Origin: Pleurotus djamor | Taxonomy: Eukaryota; Basidiomycota; Agaricomycetes; Agaricales; Pleurotaceae | Direction of reading: 5' to 3' | Length of the DNA stretch: 36,957 nucleotides | NCBI GenBank assembly: GCA_029747585.1 | Contig: JAPEVF010000451.1 | Location: forward strand, 1-36,957 | Shown here: positions 1 through 10,851 of the stretch, one piece after another | How positions within the stretch are numbered: the first letter of the stretch is position 1 | Layout of the letters: every line of letters starts with the position of its first letter | The notes under the pieces: generated by a model | What the model saw: the letters and a program-made list of their open reading frames with translations, nothing else | Databases searched by the model: none | What the model was told of the DNA's origin: nothing | Program-made: the position numbers and the translations under genes

Positions 1-207
1 CCCGCCACTTAAGTATATTGGACTTGGGTATACCCAAGGCCTATTGAGACCTCAATACATTCTGGGTATACCCGCCACTTAAGTATATTGAACTTGGGTA
101 TACCCAAGGCCTATTGAGACCTTCATATGTCTTGGGTATACCTGCCTATGATATGTATTGAACCTGGGTATGCCCAAGGCCTATTACTATCCTTCTATGG
201 GTATGCC
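1..207. repeat. 70-bp tandem repeat, about three copies
   Basis: Copies at 1-70 and 71-140 are nearly identical; a third from 141 is diverged and fades near 207. Each unit carries the palindromic core GGGTATACCC or a close variant, and the sequence CCAAGGCCTATT. The array starts at the left edge, so it probably continues outside the window. It lies directly downstream of the KDZ-transposase remnant, so it may be subterminal repeat sequence of that transposon; this is inference. Confidence 0.85.
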
Positions 208-252
208 CAAGATGTATTGGGGTCCTAATGATCAAGCTATATTAGATGTAAA

Positions 253-1692
253 CTATAAAGCATCTTCCACTACAATGTCTTCATCATAACCATTATCCTC
301 AAAGTCATCCTCACTCTCAGACAAGTCATCACCACAGTCTTCTTCCACCTCTGCTACTACTTCTTTAACCTGTCTAATGTGAGCATTAGACATCTCCTTC
401 ACTGATGGCCCCCACACAAAGTCCACATCATCAAGGGGAGTGGACGCAAGGTCCCTTTTCCACACCACACACAGTTCAAGAAGGCGCTCCTTGTATAGGT
501 GTAGTTGGTAAAGAATTGGAGCATTCTCATCTAAACATGTAATCAGTAAACAAAATGAGATGATATAGGAATGTTTACTTACCATAGTCTTGAAGCGATT
601 GAGAGAGGACTTGCCATTCCTTTGCAAACCAATGACGCAAGGCAGTGGCCTCATGTATCAACCGAAGCCTTTCTTCCTCACATCGATCATCAAGAAGCAT
701 TCCAGATATACCATCAATCACTGCTTGGTCACCAAGCCAAGGTGGTATAGATTCATTATCATGGTCATCGATAAGCCCCACATCACGCCAGATGGGATCA
801 TCGATGTCCAGGTCAAACAACCCACTCAAAGGCATTTTGTCAGGAACCTTGGCACGGGCCGGCGCTTTTCCCCTGCGAACAAGGCTGTTCATCTCATCTA
901 CAAGGGTATTGAGCTTCTTTACCAAGGAGAGAATGGCAGGTTCCCGCTTTGAAGCAGCGCTGGACGTTTGGTGAGAAGCATGTTTATCTAGAAGTGCAAT
1001 GAGAATAAAGACTTGATATAAGAGTGATATAAGTACCTAGGGCCTTGCGATGGGGAGTTCGCTCAAGGGGTTGAAGCTCAAAGCGACGTTGGCGCAAACG
1101 CTCGCGTATCCGAGATTTGAGGGCCAGGGCGTTCATTCGTGCCGTNAAAAAAAGGATTCTTGAGCTGACGGTTCAGGACTTGAAGATTATTGACCCCAAG
1201 TTTCTTTTTCCGTGTGGCGATATCACTTTGGTAGTCCGCAAGCTTCTTACGAAGGTTGGGAAGCTCATCTTCCGCTTCAAAGACTTCATGGTGAGGAGTC
1301 GTCAGGTTGGATATTTTTGCTTCAGTGTCAGCAATTTGGCGAGTAAGCGAGTCTCGAGCCTTCACCAATCGCAAGATATCAGCTATAGCGCGCTCCCCCA
1401 AGGTTTTGTCTTGACGCTGAAGTGGTCGAGTTTGATGGTCGACTTGATGTCTCCACTCAAGTCGGAGAGTAGCATCGTCGGGGGTATATTGACCAAGGAG
1501 TTGTGTAGCCTCCTCACGCTTCTTCAACATGTTCGAAAACTTGCGCGCCAGCCACTTTCCCATATGAAGAAGGTTCACATTGGAGTCATGGCGAATCTGG
1601 GTATCAAGGACGAACATACGGCGATGATGTTGAGCAGCAGGATAGCTACAAGCCATAAAGGCGAGCACTGCGCTAGGCGAGAGACCAAGCTA
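253..1692 (-). pseudogene. KDZ-type transposase, C-terminal remnant (3 exons)
   Basis: Three exons read as one protein: about 1692-1037, 987-583 and 530-253. The introns are 988-1036 (GTACTT..CTAG) and 531-582 (GTAAGT..TTTAG). The product resembles the C-terminal region of Agaricomycete KDZ (Kyakuja-Dileera-Zisupton) transposases: a charged helical stretch with WRHQV and QTRPL, then ARMNALALKSRIRERL, then IDDPIWRDVGL and LRHWF. It ends in an acidic tail. The N at 1146 behaves as an extra base, because removing it joins NPFF to TARMN in frame. The catalytic N-terminal part is missing: the reading frame stops at the edge of the copia LTR, which suggests the retrotransposon landed in this gene. 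The family call is from remembered motifs only. Confidence 0.68.
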
Positions 1693-1698
1693 TTCACC

Positions 1699-1923
1699 TG
1701 AGGTTGTATAGCACACGAGTAGTAGGTAGAACGAGTGTTAGATATTCCCTAGATACATACAGGCTTTATATACTACGAGTGACTACTAAATATGGACTAA
1801 GGAATGTGTGAGGTGTCGAACTAGACACCATGTGAAGTGTCGCACTAAGCGACATGAAACCATGCGTGACGTCGACCTAGAACTAGTGTGTCGACGTGGC
1901 GATTGAGAGGTGCATGCGCAACA
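1699..1923 (-). repeat. Copia long terminal repeat (3' LTR), 225 bp
   Basis: On the minus strand it starts TGTTGCGCATGC and ends ACAACCTCA, giving the usual TG..CA ends. It sits immediately after the polypurine tract that follows the pol stop codon. A TATA-like TATATAAAG lies inside, near 1770. The flanking five bases are TCACC (1694-1698), but no matching target-site duplicate can be found because the other end of the element is missing. No second LTR was seen in the window. Confidence 0.8.
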
Positions 1924-1935
1924 CTCCCCCTCGCT
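1924..1935 (-). other. Polypurine tract of the copia element
   Basis: On the minus strand this reads AGCGAGGGGGAG. It lies between the pol stop codon (1934-1936, which it overlaps) and the first base of the LTR at 1923. It is the usual plus-strand primer site of an LTR retrotransposon. Confidence 0.75.
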
Positions 1936-4834
1936 AAGAAATCCCTTTGAATTTCGAAGCGGATGCTGCAGAATCGAAGAATCGAATTCCAAGCATGGAC
2001 CGGAACAGGGTGAATTTAACCCATCCCAGATTTTTGGTGAACATATCAGCGGGGTTTTCAGCACCACTGATGAAGAAGCATTCAACATCTCCAGATTCAA
2101 TGTGGTCACGAATGTAATGATATCGGAGATCGATGTGTTTTGTTCTTCTTTCAGAAACAGGGTTAGATGCAATGAAGATCGACCCTTGGTTGTCACCACA
2201 AATCGGTACAGGACCAAGATCCATTCCGATCTCAGAGAGTAGGTTCTTTGTCCACATAATCTGACGACAAGTGTCAGAGAGTGCCATATATTCGGCTTCG
2301 GTTGAGGACAGAGCAGGTGTTCTCTGAGCGTGAGATTGCCAGGATATAATACCACCGGCGAGTTTTACAAGGTACCCAGTTGTAGATCTCGGACTTGTCC
2401 AGTCTGAATCGGTGAAAGCGATTAAGCCTCCTTCCTGATTTGATCCGTCATAGCAGACAGAGTAGTGCTGTGTTCCTGCTAGATATCGCACCACATATAG
2501 TGCTTTATCCAAATGTTCTTTGGACGGATTGGCAGAGTGCTGGGACAGTTTGACAACAGCGTAGGCAATATCTGGACGTGTGCCAAGCATGATGTACAAA
2601 AGAGATCCAATAACTTGTTGGAACCTTGAACGAAGCGCTGGGTCGACTGAGCCTTTGTGAGGCTCTGGTCGGTATCCAGTGGGTAGCGGAGTACGGGCAG
2701 TATTGCAGTTCTCAAGGTTAAAACGCCTGATAACTTTTTGCAAATAAGTCTCTTGATCAAGATAGATCTTGGGACCTTTCCTCAGAATTCGCATACGAAG
2801 GAACTCTTTGGCTTCACCCAAGTCACGACATTCCCATCGCTTCATGAACGCGGCTTTTAGTTTAAGAACAAGCTGCCGGTCGGAGCCACAGAACAATGCA
2901 TCGTCAACGTAGATGATTGCGATCACCACAGATCCGTTAGGATGTGTGTAGATAAATAGACCGTTATCAGACTTTGCACGTTTGAATCCAAGTTGTTCCA
3001 TTGACTTGGAGAGCTCTTTCCACCAGGAAAGCGCTGCTTGTTTGAGTCCATATAGGGCTCGCCATAGACGGAAAACAAAGTCTTTCTTGTCTTGGGCATG
3101 AAAGCCTTCAGGTTGCTCCATGTAGATCTCCTCATCGAGTTTACCGTAAAGGAAGGCGGTTTTTACGTCCAAGCCTTCCAAGTGCCATCCCTCTACTGCG
3201 GCTAGCGCAAGTATCATACGGAACGTTTCATATCGCACTACGGGGGAAAAGATCTCATTGAAATCAATTCCTTCTCTTTGAGAGAAACCTTTCGCAACTA
3301 GTCGTGCCTTCTTACGGCCATCTGACTTGATGTCAAAGACCCAACGGCATTTTATTGCCTTGCGACCTTTCGGAAGCTTAACCAGACTGTAAACATTGCG
3401 GGCGCGCAATGACTTCAGCTCTTCCTTACAAGCTTCAATCCAAGGTTTACGTTGATCAGGCGGTAGACGCATGATATCACGATAGGTCCATTCCCGAATA
3501 TTATCGGGGTTGAGCTCTGCATTGGCATTTGGAACCGTTACAGGCTCAGTCTCTGGTTCAGAAACTGCAACCGCTTTGGAAAGCAGGAATTTCATGAACT
3601 CTACTCCCCCTTCCTGAGATATGCGAGTTAAATCATCAATCTCTTTGTCCAAGATTTGAGTCGACGGACCAGGATCGTCCGGTGCGGGTTGGTTGGCTTG
3701 TGGTTGAGTTTTACCACGACGCCTGGAAGTAGTGGGCAAACGGGAGCTACCCGGTTCGTTATCCCCAACTAACTTCCGCCATTTAGCACTGTCCTCAATA
3801 TCTCGTTGAATCTCATGAGGGAGGCGTTGTTCGCCATCTTCCTCATATATCGATCCAGGTGGGCCTTTGGCTACTTTTCTCTGTCTGCCAGACCGTCTAG
3901 GTCTATTCACCCAATCCTCAGGCTCTGGCTCTGGTTCGTTAACCGGATCAGGAGGTGGAGGTGGGTGTAACTCAGGCGACGGAGAGCGCTCCGGGAGTTG
4001 ATCATTCTCAACCGGATCGTCTTCAGCACTACCCTGTGGGGAAGGAGATCGGGGAGGTAAATCTAGATCATTTTCAGATCCGGATCCCTCACTATTGCTA
4101 GGTGATGGAGGACGAGGGCCTCCACCAGCACCCGATGGACCAGAATCGTTGTCTGGGTTATCGTTACTTGGTGGTTTACCACCATTTGATCGTTTGTCAG
4201 GACAATCAGACTTCGGACACTTTGGTAACAAAGTCTCATCAAAGAGAGCTTTCGTCTCATGAAAGACAGTGTTATTATGCAGACGCATGAACTTATACCC
4301 TTTGATACCTTCAGTCAAACCAATGAAGCACATAAGTTCGGCTTTGGGACTGAGCTTATTAGGGCGTACGGCATCGGGCAAGTATACGTAAGCACCACAA
4401 CCAAATACTCGGAGGTGAGTGATGTCAGGAAGCTTGCCTTTCAGCATCTCAAACGGAGTTTTCCATTTAAGACGCCTTATGGGTGTGCGATTATAAAGAT
4501 GAATCGCATATTCAACCGAAAACTCCCACCAAGACGGAGGAATGCATGCGTGGAAACGCATAGCTTGTGCTTTATCCATTATCGTCCGGTTAAACCTTTC
4601 AGCGCGACCATTTTGTTGTGGTTGATGCGCAACTGACTGATCTATTTTGATTCCGTTTGAATTGAGCATCTCTTTGAATTCTAAGGATTTGAATTCTCCC
4701 CCTCCATCGGACATCCAGGTCTTAATCATGGTATTGTATTGAGTTTTAACCATGGCTATAAAATCACGAGTCGCAGTAAGCGCCTCAGATTTACGCTTTA
4801 ACAAGCGGACCCATCCGTACGAGGTATAGTCATC
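1934..4834 (-). pseudogene. Ty1/copia retrotransposon pol, 5'-truncated
   Basis: A long uninterrupted reading frame carries, in order, the second half of the integrase core, a Pro-rich acidic linker, the reverse transcriptase and the RNase H. In the integrase, SDGGGEF and NGRAERFNRT supply the second Asp and the Glu. In the reverse transcriptase, WVFDIK, LDVKTAFLYG and the active site YVDD are visible. In the RNase H, FTDSDW, SSTEAEYMAL and a TKHIDLRYH stretch are visible. Homology begins near 4834 (DDYTSYGW). Everything upstream is lost: gag, protease, the zinc-binding integrase N-terminus and the first catalytic Asp. The frame formally stays open to 4996, but those 54 residues look unrelated. 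With no 5' LTR the element cannot be autonomous, although the retained part has no stops, so truncation is probably fairly recent. Confidence 0.92.
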
Positions 4835-6759
4835 AAAGAACGAAGGGAAAACGAAGGGATATACGGCGACGGCGAGGATTGACAGTGAACGTTTGAACGT
4901 TTGAACGATCGCTGAAGGAAGAAGGAAGTGAGCGAGCCATTGGTCTGGATGTATCGTATGTTCAACGAAGGAGAAAACGAAAGGGAAGAAAGTCAAGAAA
5001 GAAAGAAAGGACTTCGTTGTGTTGAAATTATACTCTAATCCAGGCTTGAGCTTTCGCGAATTTCAAGCTCACGCTCAACCCGTAAAGCATCAGAAGAATA
5101 ACGATGCGACGCGACGACGTCCTCTTTTCCTCTTTGAATCCTGGTCCTGAGTCCTGAGTCCTGAGGCCTGAGTACCGAGTACTGAGTACTGAGCAAGAAA
5201 TCAGAGGTCGTAGGAAGGACTCGGAGTGCGGAGGACTGAGGACTCGGGTATCCGCTTAGTTGATAGTGCGTGTGAGTGACCCGTTGCGAGATTTGGTGGT
5301 TGGATGTGGATACCCTACGACGTGGACGTAGAGAGAACCCGAGCCAACGGGTTTATGAGGTCTTCTAGGGTAGAGGTTGTAGAGTAGGCGAGTTCGGGAA
5401 CTTAACGGGCAAGTCAGATCGCAAGGTCGTGATATACCAACTGACTCCGTAGGAGTTCTCCCAATTGAGAGAGGAAGAAGACAAGGGTGTACTTCTGCTT
5501 GCATAGAATATGGATAACCTTGGGGTGCGAGCAGGTTAAAGGAGCGAACCTGCGTATTGGAGACCGTAGCGTCGCTTGTCGTCTCAACTCTAAGCTTCTA
5601 CACAGCAGCAAAAAGTCCGGAATCCAGAGTCCAGAGTCTGCAGCGTATTTAACACTAGTATTTCGCCCTGAAAAAAANTCCAGTTAGTATACTCTACCAG
5701 GTTCAAAAACGATGAGGACTTACCAGACGCCAGTGCACCAAAATGATTATTCGAATGACAGGCGAACAAGCACGCCAATTCATCCGAAGCCACAGTGATG
5801 CTCTCAATCGGTTTGACGTCCTGTTGTGGTGAGCGTGTTCATCAGCCACGACAGATTACTGAAGAGCCGATAGAAGAATGGTAGCAACCACCGACGAGTT
5901 CGAAAGGGCGGAGGTCAACCATGCGTGGACGGATGACGGGCATCATCTCTCACCACCTGCGTCGCAGACACGAGATGCCGTGTGTTTCCGTGGGTATAGT
6001 ACGAGTCTCCTTCATTTCCAGAAGACCCCCGCCCGTTCCATCGCCTGAGGCTTAGTACTGAGATCGAGACGTCAAGGATATCGATGATGTTCGTTGGTCG
6101 TGGTGATGCGTGTTGTGTTGAATACGACGAGCCCGCCTCCAGTCCCCCAGTTAACCGAAATTAGCGATCTTTGACCTGTGTGGATAGGCAAGTAAGCGTA
6201 TTAGAGAACTAAGTAGCCACGCGTGGATAAATTCCAAGGCACGAGCATGGCTGGAATGGATTTGAAACTTGAAAGGCGCTACCGCTCGAGATATCTGGAC
6301 GGTGACGAGCCGAGAAAAGCCACAAGAAGGCAGGCTATAAGCGAGGGAGAACGCGGACTGTATTTCCGCTGATGAAAATACGAGCATTTTATGGGAAACG
6401 ATCCCACATGAAAGATCGCGGAATGAGGAGGACGTTGGGAGGTTTAGCATGAGGTAGACTACCGTCACAAAGGACCAGCAAAGTACCATGAAGCACTGGA
6501 GGCAAAGTAGAAGCTGGAGAAGCAAAGATAGAGGGATAGTGCATTGAGAGGCACATAGGTTGAAGGCAAGTTGAAGGAGATGGTCCAGTTTCAGTGACTG
6601 CGACGCGACGCGCGGTCAGTCACGTGATACAGGAGCCCGTGGACCCTGCACGAAGTTAGAACCCAGCAAGAACCCAGACACCGTACATCGACACAAAGCA
6701 TTCGTGCAGCACCATTGTCATTCCAGCATGCTCCTCTGGTACTGAAGGACCGATACCCA
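4835..6759. other. Gene-poor stretch, simple repeats only
   Basis: No convincing gene was found. Near 5000 there is a GAAA-rich run; at about 5143-5194 a short minisatellite; at 5678 an N beside an A run. A short minus-strand frame ends at 5723 in a good GTAAGT donor (reading ASDELACLFACHSNN) but has no partner exon. A CACGTG box lies near 6620, about 140 bp before the kinase start; a regulatory role is only possible. Confidence 0.5.
5143..5194. repeat. Minisatellite TCCTGAG / GAGTACT
   Basis: Consecutive imperfect 7-mers TCCTGAG drift into GAGTACTGAGTAC. A similar GAGTACTGAGTACCGA run occurs at about 11806-11835 in another intergenic region. Confidence 0.7.
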
Positions 6760-9329
6760 ATGACCGAAGCAAGTTCGTACACATCAATAGAGGTTCCAAG
6801 AAGAATAAGTCCCGGTCACGAGGGGCTTGGGCCCGATGCACTTGAGGAGATTCGGCTTCACGAATTTCTTACAGTACTGGACCTGGACGATTTTTTCCCG
6901 GAAATCTCCAATCTACCTCCCTTTGGCTCGCTGGACACATACATTGACGATGCAAATACAGTGTCAAGGGCCGTTCAACTATTGGACCCCTCTACGGAGG
7001 GTGAGTCACCCATCTTGTTTTCTGTTGACTATGTTCTGATTCTGAGTCTCTCGTAGTCCTTTTGTTCAAGCACACCGAAAAATCTCCGCAGCCTGGTCAT
7101 ATTACGGACACGAAGTCAGCACCTGACATCATCGTCGCGCCAGAGCTGTACTGGTTCGATGGCCGCGCTAGTAACAAGGGGGACACGCCCGAGAAAAAAC
7201 TCAATGTGCCTTGGCCAGTCATGTTGCTTGTGGGGGAGAAGGCTTCTTCAAGCGGCGATCTCGGTCTTCCACCACAAATGCAGCATGCTGCCTCGTACCT
7301 CGACTTGCTGCTTCTAGCTCGTCCTGATCTACGAGGCGCGTTTGGTCTATTTATCTCTTCAGACCTGATCACAATACTCTTTGGGATTGGCGGCGCAGGG
7401 ACCCTCGAATTCTCCTTCCGTTGGTCGAGTCCCTGGCTCCCAAAAGCAATGGTTGCGATGGTTTACAGGCTTTACCATCCCGATACCTGGAAGGCTCCTT
7501 CCATCACCAGGTTTTACGACCCGGGAACTCGTTCTTGCACCTACAGTATAACTTTCTCAAGGTGTCTCCGATCAGACGGGTCCGAAGGTCTGCCGCGCGA
7601 CGCCCAGGTTGAATGCGAGGATTTTACCCTCAAGTCGGCCCAGAGCTCCTTTGGTACTCGCGGTCATGTTTTCGTCCACGGTGCTTCGATTCCTACTTTT
7701 GACGGCAAGCCTATTAGGGTTGTCAAGAGCCAACTCGTTCGCAAGAGGCCAAGTGGGTATGAACCCGATATCCTTCGTCGTATACACAGCCCAGACGTCA
7801 CCCCGGGAGTTGTTCGCATGACATGCTACCAATACCACGATTCGCCCGTCTCTGAGCGATGCCATGTGTTGATTGGTTTGGAACAAGAGGGGCTGCCGTT
7901 CATGCATATCCAGACACCCCAAGATTTGCTCATAGTGCTCTATAATATCCTCGAAAGTGAGGTTTCATCTCTTTGGTTTCTCTCCCTGTTGCTTGTGCTC
8001 ACGCTGTTGTTTTCAGTCACTCGTTTCCTTCATGATGGGTTCGGTATTCTGCATCGTGACTTGAGCAAAGGCAATATAATTTATATCCCTCGTCGAGCAG
8101 CGGAACACGATGGTCCTCCTCCGGCGACACAACTGGCCATTTACACGTGGACTGGTTGTCGCCGCCAACCTCCCAGTTCTCCACCCACCGAGGCCTCAGT
8201 GCCAGAGGCGGAGACGAGCAGCGCTCCGGTTCCTCCTACCCTGCGAAAATATGCTTTCGTCAAGAGCTCGCTTGACGATGATGAGCCCATGGCTCTCCTC
8301 ATCGACTTTAACCACGCTACGGTAGTGGATGCCACCAGGTCTGTCTCATCGGATACCCCAACCGAAAGAGCAGTTGAGTTTCTGATTTCGATCTCGCTAC
8401 ACACTCGAAGTAACATAGCGTCACAGGGTACCCCGATATTCATGGCCAGAGCTATCCAGGCTAGAAAACCACTTGCCTTCGAGACAGCTATCTTCCCCTC
8501 CATACCCGCTCTAGACTCAATGTTGGACAATGACCTCCGGGATCGTGTCGAACGATTTGCGCCATGTCAGGATCAATTTTCCTTCCCTACTGACAATAAA
8601 GGCGACCCTTCGTACGGAGTCCCTTCTACTTGGCGACATGAACTCTACCATGACGCCGAATCTGTATTCTGGCTTTTGTTTTATTGGATCTTCTTCGCAG
8701 TTCCTAGTACCCATGAAGAGGAACCTGAGCCAGCCTCCTTTGCTACTTGGGTTAGTCTGAGCACGAACCATGCTGATAGCAGGACTCAACTCGTCTACTC
8801 TATTCCACGTACCCTCTGTCATCCTGGCTATGAAGGGCTTCGCTCGCTTTTGATCTCTCTTGCGTCGTACCTCAAAGTCGATCTGTATTGGTTGGATGAA
8901 CATAACCCACGGCGAGATCCTGAATACATACATGAATGTTTCCAGCGCACAATTTTCGCTTTCCTCAAAGAGAATTGGAACAAGCCTTTCATGGTTACCA
9001 AGAAGTCTTCTGTTGACCGCCAGGTGCACGGCCAACCCCATGGTCCTGATGTCTCTTCCTCTACGCCCGAAATAGCATGGGTTGCTTCGAAGTTGCCTGC
9101 GTTAAACTTCGGAAAGCGGAAGTCTGCACAACCCACCGCTGTACGTCTCACTTCCTTTCCATTACAAAAGTAAAACTATATGCTGATTCGTACCCCTTAG
9201 GCCAACAAGCCTCCCGGTCGTCCGCACAAGAAGCTTCGGGCTCTCGTGAGCGTTCGTGATGAGGCTGCTATTGTTTCGAGTGGCAATGCGTCCGTTAAAT
9301 CCTCACCAGAGCCCCCTTCGGTTGCCTAG
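6760..9329 (+). CDS. FunK1-type fungal protein kinase
   Basis: Predicted serine/threonine-type kinase of the fungus-specific FunK1 family (Pfam Pkinase_fungal), expanded in mushroom-forming fungi; substrates are unknown. Exons are 6760-7000, 7057-7956, 8017-9140 and 9201-9329; the introns (56, 60 and 60 nt) are all GT-AG. The product is about 797 residues. The catalytic loop HRDLSKGNI lies near residue 393. The metal-binding segment is LIDFNHA near 476, where DFN replaces the usual DFG, as is common in this family. GTPIFMA near 518 and the HELYHDAESVFWLL segment also fit. A Pro/Ala-rich insert separates the catalytic loop from LIDFN. The last small exon adds a basic tail (RPHKKLR). The ATG at 6760 is the first in frame. 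Intron two is a multiple of three without stops, so its splicing is inferred from its borders. Confidence 0.88.
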
Positions 9330-10344
9330 TGGCATCGCTCCGAGCGCAGGCCCACGACTAGGCCACTCCCAGTATTATTGGCTTGGTCATCCGCCGATGG
9401 CAGTGAAAACTCCAGAGCGCAGCGATCGAAGGTAGTGAGGCTCTTGGCTGAGCCATTGGATACCGCCACATGCCGCACATCGCAGAGTCTGAGAGGGTTC
9501 ATGCACATCCTCGTTGCTGGGATGGAGGTGGATACACCACCGTCGCACCATTAGTTCAGGCCCTTGGGTCTTCCTCTTCCTCATATTCCCAGGAGAGATC
9601 AGCGCGTCGGGATTCGCAAGTCGCGGGAATCCATATGCACCTGTAGGAAATCTTGGAAAGATAAGCGTCGCTTAGATCCCCGAACCGACGTCGACATTTT
9701 ATATCAACTTTTCGCCATCACGTTTTCGGAGATTATTCCTTGGGAGATGAAGATGTCACATGAAGATTGAAGGAACATTGAATAGGCTTACTTAGAGTTC
9801 AAGGGGAAAGGAAGAGTGATGGGATTCATTAAGGAGGGAGCGTGGAGGAAGGGGGAAGGGGTCAAGGAAGTAACGGAACGGCGATTTGCGACTTGCAAGA
9901 CGCGGAGCGAAAGAGTTTGATGGCCGATTTGCCGACGGACGGAGTTTGATTTTAATTACGACGCCGCCAATTACCTAGGTCGAGAGGTGTATCGGGGCTT
10001 GAAAATTGGAACGAGCGATTATTATGAACTATCTTTGGCGGACGAAGTGCGGATGTAAGTGAAGATTTCCCTTATGTAATGTCACTGAAATCGTGTAAAG
10101 CTTTCGACATAAGTATCATCAAAATGCTCCCATAAGTCATAATCCGCCTCGCCCGCATGGCACACTAGTACATGTGTATGGACTTCTAACTCAGTATCGA
10201 CATAAGTACTCTAGAGTACTTAAGTATAATTGGTAGCGGAAAGGTGGAAAGATGCACACTCAAATATCTACACGGTATGGGTGAAGGGCTGATGCTCAGG
10301 TCACGCAATTACTAGGAGAGATAAGTAGGAGTAAGTCACATTGA
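9330..10344. other. Intergenic stretch, no gene seen
   Basis: No frame with family resemblance or a consistent splice pattern was found on either strand. It contains one perfect 20-bp palindrome, listed separately, within an AT-richer stretch with several AAGTA/TACTT words. Confidence 0.5.
10203..10222. repeat. Perfect 20-bp palindrome
   Basis: The sequence TAAGTACTCTAGAGTACTTA is its own reverse complement. It is intergenic, and a function is not evident. Confidence 0.8.
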
Positions 10345-10851
10345 TTAGATATCTGTTGGGGACGCAATGTTGGAGGGACTGACTTTCTTTGAGTGCTTAC
10401 TCAATACCCTGTCTCTTGCATCCAACTCTTCCTTGAATGCCTTCGTCATTTCACTCAAGTTTTCGATCTCTTCTTCCAAATCAAATATGAGCAAGCGGGC
10501 CTCCGCCAAATCGCGCTTGGTCATGGAACCAATCGCGTGTCGAGCACGCCTGACTTTATCCATCAATGTGTCTAGATTGACAGATTTGATAGAATAAAGA
10601 TTGGTAAGTATTCAACGGGTCAATGTTTCAACTCCTTCTGTGACCGTACCTTCTCCACCATATTGTATCAAATTGTTGTTGTGGCGACCACCGTTGTTGC
10701 CGCCGTGAACGTTGGTGAAATGATCGCCAGCATGGAGGTCTTTGGCGGGTTCCGGAGTGGCGGGTTTGGTGATAGCGTTTGACGGCATACCCCGCGTGTC
10801 TCCTTTAAGATTCGAAGAGAGCGCAGATGAGTATGAACCTGATCCTGACAT
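10345..10851 (-). CDS. Small coiled-coil protein, unknown function
   Basis: Two exons, 10851-10650 and 10571-10345, are joined by a 78-nt intron (10572-10649, GTACGG..TCTAG) that preserves the frame, giving about 142 residues. The N-terminal half is polar and low-complexity (SGSGSYSS, then HGGNNGGRHNNN). The C-terminal half is a charged helix with heptad-like Leu/Ile spacing (ARLLIFDLEEEIENLSEM), typical of a coiled coil. It has no signal peptide or membrane segment. I chose the ATG at 10851 for its ACCATGT context; another in-frame ATG at 10908 would add 19 residues. I do not recognise a family. The spliced frame and the coiled coil support a real gene. Confidence 0.6.

Noticed and set aside
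1..207. CRISPR-like array at the left edge
   Set aside because: The units are contiguous 70-bp tandem repeats without spacers, in a eukaryotic genome.
5723..5800. Short minus-strand frame reading ASDELACLFACHSNN with a good GTAAGT donor
   Set aside because: No upstream ATG in frame and no partner exon or family match, so it is not enough to call a gene.
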